Positions 1-11,714 of a DNA stretch of 64,000 nucleotides are shown piece after piece. Below the pieces are notes generated by a model, which was given only the letters and a program-made list of their open reading frames with translations, was not told the DNA's origin and searched no databases. This DNA comes from Cotesia glomerata. Its lineage: Eukaryota > Arthropoda > Insecta > Hymenoptera > Braconidae. Position 1 is the first letter of the stretch. Every line of letters begins with the position of its first letter. The stretch covers positions 11,594,001 to 11,658,000 of the forward strand of contig NC_058159.1 of assembly GCF_020080835.1 (NCBI RefSeq), in the 5' to 3' direction. The translations under genes and the position numbers were made by a program.

Positions 1-707
1 TATATTGAAAATCTAATTATCAACTAAAAGCTTTCATTTGTATAAAAAGATGATAAATTTTCTACATTTTTTGTAACTAAAGTAATAGAGTAGATAATTC
101 AAATTTAATACATTCCCGCTGAAAGTTTAGTGTACACATATAATGGGCTAATTCTAGGCGAATCATCTTAGTTCATTAACATGTGTGTTAGTCTCTTCAA
201 GATTGGATTTACTTTTCTATTTTACGGCACCAACTTAAATCGCGCGTTAGCTGCATTTTTTTTTCATAGTAAACTATCCGCTTGGATCTACAGTTTATGT
301 AAAAATAATCCCAGCGCACCCTGGCGTATGGAGGGTAGAGGTAAGGAGAGTCATCTCATATGGGAGAAAAGTTTAAAAAGTGTCCAGTTGTATGCGCTAA
401 ATAACAGTTCAAAAATCCTCCACAATCGCGCTGGTGGATGAACAGGGTATGGTATGAATGTAGCAATTGTAGATGAATTGAAGTATGCCGAGTTAAAAAA
501 TTTAATGTCATTATCGACTAAAGTAGTTAATTATTGAGAATTTCAACAACTTAAGTTGTACAAAATATTGTGGTAAATATAACCTTACAGAATTATTATA
601 ACCAAACGTGCGTTTAGAGTGATTTTATATCGTAAACTGTAAATAGTACGGTTATTGATATATAAACATTTAATTTTATGAAAAAGTGAGTGAACAACAG
701 AACAGTT
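1..707. other. AT-rich non-coding flank of the THAP gene
   Basis: No coding region is supported here. The only notable feature is a segment at 311-398 that reappears inverted at 2735-2800. Its core is an exact 24-base match (326-349 against 2767-2790, reverse complement). The short open frame at 181-441 shows no recognisable motif and overlaps this repeat. Confidence 0.6.
326..349 (+). repeat. left copy of 24 bp inverted repeat flanking the THAP gene
   Basis: The exact reverse complement lies at 2767-2790. Similarity extends for about 30 more bases on the inner side, where both copies share a stretch reading AAAAAGTGTCC. The pair encloses the THAP gene, as terminal or subterminal repeats of a transposon would, but no convincing target-site duplication was found. 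Confidence 0.7.
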
Positions 708-1672
708 ATGGGTAAAATTTGTGTTGTGAAAAGTTGTCCAAGTGGACGTAAATCCCAAAACAAAAAAAATAGTTCACCTCAGCCTCTTTCGTATTTCCAA
801 CCAACAGTATGTAAATCAATTTTTTATAAAAAATGTATGAAAATTAAATTAGCCGACATTGGAAAATTTTTATGATTTTTTTTTTCGAAAAAAATGATTT
901 CAAAATAATTGAAAAAAAAAAATTTAAGTGCAATTTTTTAAAAATAGTTTTTTTACTTATAATTGTTATTAATTCAAAATAATCAAAAATTTTCAAATGT
1001 CTGCTAATTTTAGTGTCGTGAAAAACTTACATTATAAACCTTTGCTCAATTCTATAATTTTTTTGGTAAACGAAAGCATATTCATTTTTTATTTATCTAC
1101 TTTCGCAGACACCGGCAAGATTACAAAATTGGAAAATTTCGCTGAGTATTGAATTAAAAGCTACTGATTACATCTGTCATCTCCATTTTAAAGAGGAACA
1201 AATAAAAATGTACGAGAAACTGTACATTAAAGGAGAGCTCATAATTATGCCTTTAGGAAAAAAAATACTGAAAGAAGAAGCTTTACCAACGATGCAGCAT
1301 CAGTTTATTCCGGTATTTGAACATGAGTTTCTAACAAGTACTGTAGATGAACTCAAAATGCTAAGCTTACATTCGAATAACTATGAAGACGAAGAGCTAT
1401 TTCTAGTGCAAGAAAATAACATCGAGCCCCAGACAATATTAGTAGATGATGTTCCTAATAATTTAATAGATGATGGTGTTCAAACGGAGCAAGACTTGAT
1501 AGAACCACCTTTCAGTCAACACGCCTGTAAGGATTCGAAGAATCTACAAGAAATCGAAGCTCCAAAATTGCCACCGTTTTGGTTGTATATACCCGAGCCC
1601 AATGGATTTGTATTTATGCGAATGGATGCGAATGGAAAGTTTCGTAATATGAACATAAGTCAAAAATATTGA
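708..1672 (+). CDS. THAP-type zinc-finger protein, two exons (708-806, 1109-1672)
   Basis: Seen: exon 1 opens with an ATG just before the first zinc-ligand pair, in MGKICVVKSC. A donor GTATGT follows position 806, and an acceptor after TTTCGCAG starts exon 2 at 1109, in phase 0. Exon 2 at once supplies the conserved tryptophan (RLQNWKISL) and the second ligand pair in ICHLHF. The joined frame therefore restores the THAP C2-CH zinc module at about residues 1-65 of a protein near 220 residues. The rest is acidic and unrecognised. Known: THAP modules bind DNA and occur both in host regulators and in P-element-like or Kolobok transposases. No transposase core is visible. The in-frame GTG at 690 is rejected because the ATG at 708 sits where THAP proteins usually start. 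The inverted repeats outside the gene suggest a mobile origin (inference). Confidence 0.75.
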
Positions 1673-3119
1673 GTAGTTATTGACAATATACTCATGTTTG
1701 TCGTAAAATATTATATTTTTCTACTGCAATTTAAAATGATTTAACAATTTTTGGACAGTTTTTAATTAGACTCAAGATCAAATAATTTTATATACCTCCC
1801 GATATTTTTGTTTCATCAAGGGTGGTTTGTACATATAAATTTGTACATATATTTGTACATAATATTAAATAATTTCTTTGATTTCGGAAAAATAAGAATT
1901 GTATATTAAATTAAATAACTTCTGTCATTCAAATTATAACATAATACAGATCTACATAAAATTTTTTAATTTTTTATTAATAAAATGATAATAAAATTCT
2001 CTTTCTTTACTTACATAAATTAAATAGCTGAATCTAACAATTTCTAAAAATTAAAACTAAAATGAATCGAAAAAATGCCAAATTATTATCATAAAAATTA
2101 ATACTTGCGATATTTTTAAAAATTTTTAATATTTAATTTATTATTGATAATGTTTGTATGATATTATGTCTTTTATTGCTGTTAATTTATATTGTTCATT
2201 ACGAGTTCAGTCCATGTTACATGACTGCTTTTGTAGTAATATTCAAATATACTATTTTATAGAAATAAATAATTTTTTTTTAGCGAATAATATTGTTTTA
2301 ATACGTTCATTGATTAAAGGTATCTATGTTTTATTCTAAAAATTTTTTAGATGCAGAAATTGATTGCTTACAGGGGAAAATTTTTATATTTTCGTTTTGC
2401 TCCTGATGAACTTTTGTACTCTAATTTTAAACACATTCGTTTGTTTATTTTATTATTTTCATGTACTTATTTATTTTCTACAACATAGTTATTTCTTCTT
2501 ATTGATATATTAATTTATTTTTTTATATTCACAAATAAGCGTTAAATCGTTAAATGATACGTAAAAAATAATCATATATTGTTTCCCACTTTATGCAGAT
2601 TCTTAAAAGCGCGCCATAACTTAGCGGAAGTTTCTCTTTCCTTGTTTATTTTTCAAGCCTACTCTAACAATATTTGGCGCTTCTTTTAAGAGTTACCTTG
2701 ATGCAAATGTGGCGCCATCCTAATTTAATACATTTTGACGGACACTTTTTCATATACACAGATAATTCTCCTTACCTCTACCCTCCATACCCTGGCGGAT
2801 GCAGATAAAAGCCGTAAATTATCTTTTTCAACTGTAGTTTCCCATCTAGTAGAGGAATACCATGTATTCTCGGATTATTCAATCTGTGGCATGTCACTTT
2901 TTACATCGAAAAAAAGTCAAGATCGAAATTTGTGAGCGCGCTATAGTATGTGCTGATAAAATTTAATAATTTCAAGTAAATAAAATAATATAAGTGGATA
3001 TAATTAATTAATACAGTAAAATAAATTATGAATTACTGTTATAATAAACAAATTAGGGGAAAAAAGTACCGTAGAATTAAATAAAATTTTGTAACCTCCA
3101 AATACCGTTCTGCTTACAG
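1673..3119. other. AT-rich stretch downstream of the THAP gene
   Basis: No coding region or RNA gene is supported. It contains the right-hand 24 bp inverted repeat at 2767-2790. The rest is A/T-rich sequence with short chance open frames. Confidence 0.6.
2767..2790 (-). repeat. right copy of 24 bp inverted repeat flanking the THAP gene
   Basis: This is the exact reverse complement of 326-349. Weaker similarity continues towards 2735. The distance between the two copies is about 2.4 kb. Confidence 0.7.
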
Positions 3120-3189
3120 TAAATATAGTCGGTAGTCTGGCGCTCCGTTTACAACGGATTTGAACGGAACTTTGCGCCAGATTCTACTG

Positions 3190-3824
3190 AATCTGTGGAT
3201 GATCATTCAAAAATAACAGAACTTATAAAATATTTAGTGAAAGAGAAATTCTACATAAAATATCATCAATTTCACTCTGAGATCTTCACAGCATCAATGG
3301 TTAATTATACCAAGTTAGTTGAGCATTTGAAAGCTATGAATGTCAAGTTTCACACTTATTGACTAAAAAATGAAAAGAAGAAAACCTTTGTTATCAAAGA
3401 ATTGCACGAAGTAACCAAACCAGGACAAATTCAATGTGAACTACAGGAAATTGGTTTTGACAATACACAGGTTAGTCTAATGAAAGGCACAAAAAATCTC
3501 ATATTTATGATGGCAGTTACGGCTGACACTCAACTTAAACATGTCAAACAAAAAGTACAGCTACTGTGTAGTACCAAAGTCACCTGGGAAAATTACGAAA
3601 CGAAAAGAAGAGCCTCACAATGTCATCGGTGTCAAAAGTGGGGACACGCAATTGTCAACTGCTTCGCAGAACCAGCATGCCTCAAGTGTGGTGAGGCACA
3701 TTTAACTAAAGACTGCCAAAAACCCAGAACAACACCAGCTAAATATGTTAATTACGGTGGTGACCACCCGGCAGATGCTACCATTTGCGACATATCGCAA
3801 AAGGCTACAACTAATAGCGAATAA
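3190..3824 (+). pseudogene. LINE ORF1 (gag-like, PRE_C2HC plus zinc knuckles), broken
   Basis: The translation contains a domain of the kind found before zinc knuckles in insect LINE ORF1 proteins (PRE_C2HC type), then two knuckles starting CHRCQKWGH and CLKCGEAH, then the characteristic KPRTTPAKY and GGDHPAD segments. Known: such ORF1 proteins bind LINE RNA in the ribonucleoprotein. An in-frame TGA near 3361 interrupts the frame upstream of the knuckles, and the reading ends at 3824 with a tail of unclear coding status up to the transposon insertion at 4164. It cannot be functional. Confidence 0.75.
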
Positions 3825-4167
3825 ATTAACTAACGTGAGACAACCGTCAAAACAGCCAAATATAAGAGAATACGTCACTCCAAACCTAACAGATCAGCAG
3901 CACTCCCCACCACTCTGAGTCAGGCCTGCAGAATCCTACACCAATGCTGGGTTCAACAGCAGTATACAGCAAAATAAATTAAACACTAGATTAAATCAAG
4001 AAAGACTGAACACTAATATTAATAATAATTATCACGTAAGTAATGAAATATCTGAGTTTTTAGAGCTTACTAATGTAATTAAAAGCATTAACCAAATTTT
4101 TAATATTAAAAAAATGTTACAATTAGCAAAGGAACTCCACGTAAATTTACAAAATTGTACAACTTAA

Positions 4168-6763
4168 GGGGCACAACTAGTGTAACGGCCTAAAAAAAAG
4201 GTGATTTTTGGGAATTTTTATTAAAGAAAATACTTTATCAATTATTTCAAAATTTTAAGAATATATTTATACATGTTTTAAGAATTTATAGTGAAATTTT
4301 TGAAGAAAAAAATTAAATATTTTTTAAGTTATCGTCGATCTCCAATGGCGCGAAAAAAAAAAGGTCCTTCACTGCTGCAGTGATTCCGGCCTTCTCCGTG
4401 GATGAAATCTAAAAAAAAAAAAATTCTCGTTAAACTAGATAAAATTGTCTGTACAATGACCTACGATAAAAAAAAAAATCAAAAATTGACAATATGGCGG
4501 CGTTTTAAAAAAAATAGACGAATTTTACCCAAAATTTTGGTCGTTTTTGGCCTGCCAAAATTCGATTTTTGATCAGATCAAAAAATCGATAGGTCATTGT
4601 ACGGAGAACTATATATAGAACATGTAAAAAAAATTCGATAGTGATCGGATCATTTGTTTTTGAGTAATCACTGCAGCAAATTCGGAAAATGCTGTTTCGA
4701 GAAAAACGCGTTTAAAGATAAAATGATCGTTTTCACTGTTATAAGTGGTTTAAAATCATACTTACAGCTAATCTGCTATTCCAGGGCCATATAATTCACC
4801 TTCCTCTTCTTCGAAAAGGGCTTGTTCAGCTGAAGAAGCTTTTCTTCGAGAGGATCGACCTTCTTTGGAAGAAGCCCTTTGGCGATGATCAGCGATTCGT
4901 ATTCTCGTGTTGTCCTTAAGAGCCGCAAAATCTCTTGCTGCAGGTCCAACTATCACTCCCATTAGATTGAACATCTTCAAAATTGACGAATAACCGTCAT
5001 TAAATATTGCAGTTGCGAAATTATTTGACAATTCAATAGTTTTGAAGCCATTATGAAGATGCTTGGGTGAAAAGTGCCAAAGTAAACCGTTGTAGCTTTC
5101 ATTGTTGTTTTAAGTATTGTTACCTTTACATCTATCAAGCAATTCATGTCGAGATAAGTCTTCATAAATAGGTTTTATAGCTTTTTGTACTTCTGGATCC
5201 AGTGGGAGGTAATCGTGTTTAAATGTACTAGTGATTCCTTCAGCTTCCGCGCGGCGATAAGCGCACCAACTTTCAGCGCCTTCTGGACAATTTTTATGAT
5301 TTGGGTTTTTGTCAGTTGAACAGAAATGATAAAATGTTGCCCAGATTGCTTTTATACATTTCATCTACATTATCTTGATTCCTCATAATTGCCAGACCAT
5401 AATATTTTTGGAGTTTATTTATTAAATTTACAGTTAACTTTTGTGATGTTTTACTTTTTCCTCCTAAATTCTTATTAGTTTTCTTTACATTTCGGCAACG
5501 TGTTCCCATTCTTTTTTTCACATGTAGATAGCATTCCAATTTAGCAACAGGAATATCATAAGGATTCAAATCTATAAGTCCTTTGTGGGTAGCACTATCA
5601 CCATCACCAATATAGCGGGTATATTTTACACCATATTTACTAATGGAACGACCAAACATGTCTTTTACACTATCCACTTCCATTTTTGAGGCAGATCCTT
5701 TATGATTGACATCACATTCTTCTTCGTGTAATGATAGCCATTCCTCATAAGCTTCAGGTTCGCTATCTTTTTTTCTTCCAAAAAACACAACTCTGACAAT
5801 ATGTAGATTTTACGCATGAATCAAGAATTTTCTTGCTGTATTTTCCTGCCAGCGTAACTACTCCAAAACGGGAAGTATGGCCACGTTTTTTCCAGGTACC
5901 GTCGCCGCTAACAGTCAAATTTGTCTCCGAATTTTCTTCCTTTAATGTAAGCTCTTTTTCTTCATTTATAGCTTGCTGCATACTGAGCTTACAAATGGTT
6001 TCGGCTGCAATCTGTAAATTCGTAAAACATCCCGCAAAAGTTTGGTCGTAAAATTTGCATGCTAAATCCATTAATCCACAGAAAAGATTTATCCCATTTA
6101 TTCCGATGCCCAATAGACGCATCACAGCAACAATACGTCTATTTACTTCAAATGCGTTATCAATCATTGGTCCAGAATTAATATACGAATTGCCACATTC
6201 ACAAATTATAGCAATTTTGAACCCTAGGCCTCTTGGACTTGCTTGATTGAAAGTAACTTTTTTTTGACAGGTTTTACACACCACTAAATTACTAATTGCA
6301 CTAAAAACTGATAAAAATTGCAAAATACAATATCCATGAGATGGGTCAATCATAACATTATTGTCATTATTATGTAATAACTTTTCTGCGGACGTACTGG
6401 TATTCGCAGTAGATTGCTCAAATGTAAATCTATTTCCGGTAAACTTGCGTTTTTTCGCAATTGAAAAATTTCTAGAAATTATTATAATGATATATTTTAG
6501 TATACCTGAGAGCCAACAATAGAAACTGGAATCGTGTTATAGGGGCTGGAAGGGACAGTAGACTCTGAACAATACCTCAGGTACGTCTCGTAGCTAATGG
6601 GACTCTCTAGCTGCCGAGCGGCTGGTCTTTAAAATGTTATAACTCAAAAACTATATGAGATATCGATTTGAAATTTTAATATGTTATTTTTAAAGGTGTA
6701 ATCTACCGAAATATGAAAAAAAAAAAAATCGATTTTTTCGAAATTTCACACTAGTTGTGCCCC
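4168..6763 (-). mobile_element. TTAA-flanked DNA transposon, Kolobok type
   Basis: Seen: the element starts GGGGCACAACTAGTGT and ends with the exact reverse complement. It is flanked on both sides by TTAA (4164-4167 and 6764-6767), and the Jockey-like LINE resumes on the far side. Beyond the 16 bp the ends are A/T-rich and only weakly alike. Inside is one minus-strand transposase reading. Known: TTAA duplications are made by piggyBac and Kolobok elements, and the transposase here does not resemble piggyBac. Size is 2596 bp. The copy is inactive (see the transposase entry). Confidence 0.8.
4768..6475 (-). pseudogene. Kolobok/Mutator-domain-like transposase, broken
   Basis: Read on the minus strand from about 6475 (after a possible acceptor TTCTAG) to 4768. 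The N-terminal part carries a cysteine pair (CKTCQKK) and a second pair in ICECG. The core has the signature GDGTWKKRGH, as in the insect Mutator-like transposase domain, followed by CVKSTYC and further on NNNESYNG with a conserved tryptophan. The C-terminal tail is basic, then acidic. Breaks: a frameshift near 5775 in a T run, another near 5345, and an in-frame TAA near 5118. About 530 residues would be the full span. Known: the family cuts and pastes DNA with an acidic triad, and the Asp of GDGT is the likely first catalytic residue (inference). Confidence 0.7.
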
Positions 6764-6920
6764 TTAAACAGAAAAATTTAGCGTATTTGCGAATTTTACA
6801 GCTAAACTAGAAACACCATAGATAACATAAAAATATCTAGTTGGAACTCAAACGGTTTAAAAAATGAATTAGGAGAAGTTATCCAATTTTTAAATAGTTA
6901 TAAAATTGATATATTTTTAG

Positions 6921-7384
6921 AGCTGATTGCCCAGTTATGGCCCGGGCATGGGACAGTATAGGTTTGCCAAGACGGGCTTTCCAATGTTGTCCCAGACAGG
7001 GCCTCGTCGTTCAACTCTGGGGCTTCCTGTTTATGATCGGCCAATATTGTTAGAAATTTATGCATCTAAAATTTATTTTTATGTCCATAGTAGACATTAT
7101 TTACAAAAATTGACTACCGCATACAGAAAAAAAAAACGAATTGTTGAAATGATAATCTATAATATATATATAGCAGGAGATTTAATTGGGCACTTCCGGT
7201 CAAATTTTGAATTTTCAGCGGAAGTGCCCAAACTAAGCTCCTGTTAAAAAATTCTATGAAAATCAAATTTATCGTCTCGACCTAAAATATCTTAGAAAAT
7301 GCCTAAACACAGCTGTTTTTAAAAGCGGAACTCAAAACGCCCAATTCTAAAAGGTTCTTCACGGAAGTTACATTTTGGCACACC

Positions 7385-7418
<34 letters not shown>

Positions 7419-7515
7419 AGATGTTCTATAGATAGATTGACTCATCACGATATTTCGGGAACCATCGGGAACCACCTAGAAACTTGAAATTTGGTAGGAA
7501 TATTATTTTTGCCAT
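6921..7515. other. unassigned repeat-derived stretch with hairpin and TA microsatellite
   Basis: Sequence rich in GGGCC and CCCAG motifs at 6920-7060 recalls the ends of the 51294-61015 element but cannot be assigned. A strong hairpin lies at 7174-7243, with GGGCACTTCC (7188-7197) pairing with GGAAGTGCCC (7220-7229). A TA run covers about 7386-7416. The open frame at 6927-7247 has no recognisable motif. Confidence 0.5.
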
Positions 7516-8168
7516 TGTTCAGTGAACAGGCCCAGCCGCGAGGAAGTCGCCCCTGGGGCACTCCCAATTTCACGAGCCGCACCTGTCAACCGCTAGTTCC
7601 CGCTTAAACTAACCGCCTGCGCAAAACTAAGCTTGACCGATCACGCCATGTCTCGAAGCTGTGATTGGCTGATCGCTCCGCTGACATGCACAATCAGCCT
7701 TCTTCTCCAAGTCGACAAGGAAGAAGACGCATTATTATTATTATCTTTCGCTACAACGCCATTGAGTCTAACGCTTCGCTATCCCGCTAAATTAATTCGC
7801 TTAAGTTATAAAATTCCGCTTTTTCGCTTAATTGATTATTGATCCGCTTTAATAAATTGTACTTATTCTATTTTGAGTCTGTTTCAGATAATTTGTGTTA
7901 TTTGTGCAGTAATTCACCGCTTTTCCAGTGCTGGAAAGTGCTGGCAGTGTGTTCAACCACGTCTCAACCGGCTTCACTTTATTACATACGCTTTCATTAA
8001 CTTATCTGCTTTTATTAAGACAATCCGCTAACATATTAAATAAATATTAAGTGTATATTGTGTAAATAAATTTCTAGTTCACATTAATGATAATATTTCC
8101 ACGTTTTAATTGAAATATCCAGACCAAAACCTGATCATCCGCTTTCCCGCTATTACATGCATTTTACA
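7516..8168. mobile_element. solo LTR with 5 bp target duplication
   Basis: Starts TGTTCAGTGAAC and ends CATTTTACA (TG...CA), flanked by GCCAT at 7511-7515 and 8169-8173. Removing it joins two halves of a sequence repeated in diverged form at about 8310-8390, which supports insertion. Possible promoter (TTATAAAA near 7805) and AATAAA (near 7848) motifs are present. No internal region remains, as expected after recombination between two LTRs. A five-base duplication suits Copia or BEL elements, but the family is not recognised. Confidence 0.75.
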
Positions 8169-8173
8169 GCCAT

Positions 8174-8540
8174 GTAGAGGTCAGCTAAGAACGGATTTTA
8201 AGAAATTCCACACCCAAAGGAAAAATTCTACTTCCGAGAGGCATTGCGGAAGTAGGTGTGTTAAAATCTAAAATTTTAATTTCTAAACTGTAACTGCTAC
8301 AGTCTCCGAATTTAGTAGGAATCTTCGAGGGTAATGTCAAGTTCAGCTGAGAATGGATTTTCTCGAATTCTAACCCCAAAAGGCATTGCGGGGGCGTTAA
8401 CAAAGAAAATCGAATATTTTCAAAAATCGGGAAGTTATTGTTTTCACCCCGTTTTGCAAAAATCAATTTTATCAGATCTCGACTTCTGAAGGTCACAGGA
8501 AGCTTCCTTGACTATCCCTGCGAGGTTGTCACTATGTCTG

Positions 8541-8554
<14 letters not shown>
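8174..8554 (-). repeat. M repeat, minus orientation, left half (truncated)
   Basis: From about 8400 this is the end segment of the M repeat: ATCGGGAAGTTATTG, then CACCCCGTTTTGCAAAAATC, then the sequence leading to the GT tract at 8539-8554. The LINE at 8555 sits in that tract. The part before 8400 is a diverged tandem duplicate carrying two copies of a GGCATTGCGG-containing unit. Confidence 0.6.
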
Positions 8555-8571
<17 letters not shown>

Positions 8572-10547
8572 TTAAGGGGGGGAATACTTTTTACGGATTC
8601 TAGGCATAGCTGTTTGGCCTGGATATATGGCGACTCGACGCAGTGTCATACTAAAACTCGAGGCTAGCGCCCCTACCCACAAAACCCTAAATTCCTTTTC
8701 CTCTTTCCCCTAATCCTTCATGGAAACCGCCGTCAGGCATTACTTCGTGAGGGGAGGATCTAGCTACTGCGCTTTCTTCTGGTGGCTAAGGTGTTATTCT
8801 TTCCTCTTTCTAATTGGCGTCATTCGCTCTTCTTCTTTCTATGGACCGCAGGTCTGAGAGGACTCCCGTGACAAACGTGTTTGTGGCGTTCCAGGCAGCC
8901 TCTGATGACAGCATTGCTTCTACTATTGTCTCTGGTTGGATTTTCCTCTTCAGGATATTCTCCAGCTCATCTCACTGTGGATAAAAACGTGGGCACTCAA
9001 AGAAGACGTGCTCTGCATCTTCATTGACTCCTGGGCAGAACGGGCACTCTGGGGAATTATAATGCTTAAAGCGGTTGAGATACGCCCAGAAACAGCCGTG
9101 TCCTGATAACATCTGCGTAAGATAATAGTTGACCTCACCGTGACTCCGGTTTAGCCAAACGTTGATCTTTGATATGAGACTATGCGTCCACCTACCCTTC
9201 ACTGTGGCATCCCACTGTAGTTGCCATCGATTTATGCTCTTCTGCTGTTCTTCTGTTCTAAGCTCCTCAGCGCTTAGTATAGTTGACTTCTTTCGTCGGT
9301 AAAGGATCCGTCTTTCCTCAGCTAAGACTCTGAGAGGCAAAGTTCCGGAAATGACACACACTGCTTCCATAGATATTGTGCGGAAGGCGCTCGCTACTCT
9401 TAAGGCACTCAGACGGTAGAGTGGTGCAGCCTTTCTCCATGATTCTTGCTTCTCTAGTGCGTCCGCCCAGATAGATATTCCGTAAGAGAGCATTGATTTG
9501 ACTACAGATGATAGCAGTAGTCTTCTGCTCTGCTTTAGGCCTCCAACGTTTGGCATCAGTCGTGCTAAGCTAGCTACCACTGCTGATGCTTTTGCACTCA
9601 CGTGTTCGACTTGCTGCTTAAAGTTGAGTCAGGCATCAAGCATCACTCCCAGATATCGGATATATGATTGTGATGTGATTTCTTGCTCTCCGACTTTCAG
9701 CTTTATGGTCTCTATCACTTTTCTGCTGGTAATAAGCACAGCCTCAGTCTTCTGTTTAGCCAGTTGTAGATTCATTGAGTCCATCCACCGGTTAACTTTC
9801 TCAAAGGTGATACCGAACATGTGGTTTATCTCATCTAGGTGTTTAGCAACGATTACGACAGCGACATCATCTGCATATGCAACAAGCTTGACACTTCTTG
9901 GAAGAGTCAGTCTCAGCAGGCCATCATACATGACATTCCACAAAAGTGGACCCAGAACGGAACTCTGGGATACACCTCCGGTAATATCATACTCTTTTGG
10001 ACCATTCTTCGTGTCGTATCTCAGGATTCTGTCCGTAAAGTAGCTAGCCACTATCCTACGTAGGTATCCTGGTACGTTATTCTCTTCCAGGGCTTGCATA
10101 ATGCAGTCCCAGTTGGCGGAGTTGAAGACATTTTTGATGTCCAAAGCTATCTTTGATGGCTTTGTTCAGGGATCGACGGGCTTTTTTGTACTCTGCGACC
10201 AGCTCCGCAGAGTTAAGTCGTCGGTAGCCACGCTGAGATATTCCTCTCTTCTGATGACACTCTTTACGAAGGGCGCTGATGTGGTCGTTCCATCAGTGAA
10301 CGGAAGGTCTTGTGTTCATGCCACGTCTACGAGACATACTGGCGTCACAAGCCTGGGTCACTCTTTTCATCAGGTCCTTGGTCTTCTCTTCTGCGCAGCC
10401 CACGATAATCTGGTCACTATTGAGAGCTACTAACAATGCACTTGGGTCAATAGTTTTTACCTTCCAACCAATGGTTTTAAGTTGCTTTTTAGGTCTTCTC
10501 GGGCTCTGGATGTTTGATATTTCTCAGAGAATCGCGTTGTGGTCGCT

Positions 10548-10549
<2 letters not shown>
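8555..10549 (-). mobile_element. R1-type LINE family A, copy 2, 5'-truncated
   Basis: Minus-strand copy whose poly-A tail (T run at 8555-8573) and truncated 5' end (10549) both abut GT repeats, so it lies inside a microsatellite of an M repeat. It matches copy 3 (20190 onward) almost base for base. Relative to copy 3 about 690 bp is missing at the junction near 10142 (copy 3 positions about 21785-22467), which removes the front part of the reverse transcriptase. The 3' end keeps a small hairpin made of GCC/GGC blocks. Confidence 0.85.
8825..10549 (-). pseudogene. family A ORF2 remnant (linker, RT, C-terminal zinc finger)
   Basis: Going 5' to 3' on the minus strand: part of the region between endonuclease and RT (10549-10145), a deletion junction, then RT motifs including VAYADDVAVVI and GGVSQSSVLGP (10144-9629), then thumb and C-terminal domain (9601-8972) with the CPFCPGVNEDAEHVFFECP zinc motif. 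Breaks: TGA at 9629-9631 in place of an Arg codon, TGA after the zinc finger, a stop near 10290, and the internal deletion. The GVPQG motif of the intact relative reads GVSQS here. Known: the protein would combine endonuclease and reverse transcriptase for target-primed insertion. Confidence 0.8.
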
Positions 10550-10618
<69 letters not shown>

Positions 10619-11507
10619 GTATGTGAATCGCTTATAACTTTCGAATTTATGTATTATTTTGAGCTCTCCGAGCTCAAAGAGATAGCTCACCTACGCTTTT
10701 GAGCTCGAAGAGCTCAAAAGTTTTATCAAAGTTCGATAAAATACGATTTTTTTGATTTTCAAACTGCTATAACTTTTGAATGAATCAACCGATTTTCACC
10801 CGATTGGCGGCGATCGATGTAGTTTTTTAAGCCCTATAAAAAATTTAAAACAAAAAATTGATCTGATGAAATATTTCAGAGTTATTAGAAAAAAATACTT
10901 TTTTCGACAATGATATTTTACGAACGCATCAACTGATTCTGACGCTCTAGGTGGCGATCGATGCGGGTTTTCATGGTTAAGAGCTGACTAGTTTTTGAGG
11001 TCGATCGGTTCAGCCAATTCGGAAATATTTTGAACAAATGAAAAAAAAAACAACTTTTTTTTCACTTTTTTGGCGATTTCTCGAAATCTACCGGTCCGAA
11101 TCGGTTCCAACATTGTAAAAAAAGCGGTGTTAAAATGAGTGCATTTGAACACCGCTATGTAACACCTGTGTATTAACACTGGTGTAGCAGTGCTCTTTTG
11201 CGGTGTTAAAAATCCGGTCTTAAACCAGTGTAATATCGGTATAACCGGTGTAATACCGGTGTAACAGTAGAATAAATTTACACTGTATCGGAGTATAAAT
11301 ATTACATGATCCATAAAACACAATTAATATTAAATATTTATCAAAATGAGACAAGTAACATTTATTTACTGCATGGACTCACACCGGTTTTTTTTTACAG
11401 TGAACTTACAGGAAATCTAAGTTTGGCGAAGCCCTTTCGAATGACACTAACTGCAATCAAATCGGTCAAGCCGTTCAGAAGTTATTAGAGATTTACACAC
11501 ACACATA

Positions 11508-11561
<54 letters not shown>

Positions 11562-11714
11562 GATGTACGGACATCATCGTAAAAATAGTCAGGGAAGCTT
11601 CTTAGGGCCTCAAAACGTCGAGATCTGTTGAAACCTCGATTTTTGCAAGACAGGGTAAAACCAATAACTTCCCGATTTTTCGAAAATCATTGATTTTCTT
11701 GGCGGGAAGATAAA
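10550..11714. repeat. M repeat copies: minus stub then plus copy
   Basis: A GT tract (10550-10616) and about 25 bp of minus-orientation M repeat are followed from about 10640 by a plus-orientation copy that starts within the GAGCTC-palindrome region and runs to GGCGGGAAG near 11710. It carries a CA tract at 11503-11556 and the 292 bp MITE at 11111-11402. The open frames in it are simple-repeat artefacts. Confidence 0.65.
11111..11402. mobile_element. 292 bp MITE with CACTGTAAAAAAA termini
   Basis: Left end CATTGTAAAAAAAGCGGTGT, and right end reverse-complements to CACTGTAAAAAAAAACCGGT. The uninterrupted M repeat at 20025-20045 reads straight through the insertion point. Inside are several variants of a CCGGTGTAA motif in both orientations. 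No coding capacity. The superfamily is not identifiable by eye. Confidence 0.7.

Larger units (their letters stand above)
3120..6920 (+). mobile_element. Jockey-like LINE remnant, split by a DNA transposon
   Basis: A non-LTR retrotransposon whose ORF1 remains at about 3190-3824. The first residues of ORF2 resume after the 4168-6763 insertion: at about 6825-6915 the frame reads SSWNSNGLKNEL followed by a KIDIF segment, the usual start of an apurinic-like endonuclease domain. The copy is lost after about 6920, so the reverse transcriptase is missing. A short hairpin (TCTGGCGC at 3136-3143, complement at 3174-3181) lies near the presumed 5' end. Assignment to the Jockey group rests on the ORF1 type (see that entry). 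Confidence 0.7.

Noticed and set aside
10312..10690. Open frames made of Cys/Val or Thr/His repeats
   Set aside because: They are translations of the GT/CA microsatellite and of the antisense side of LINE ORF2.
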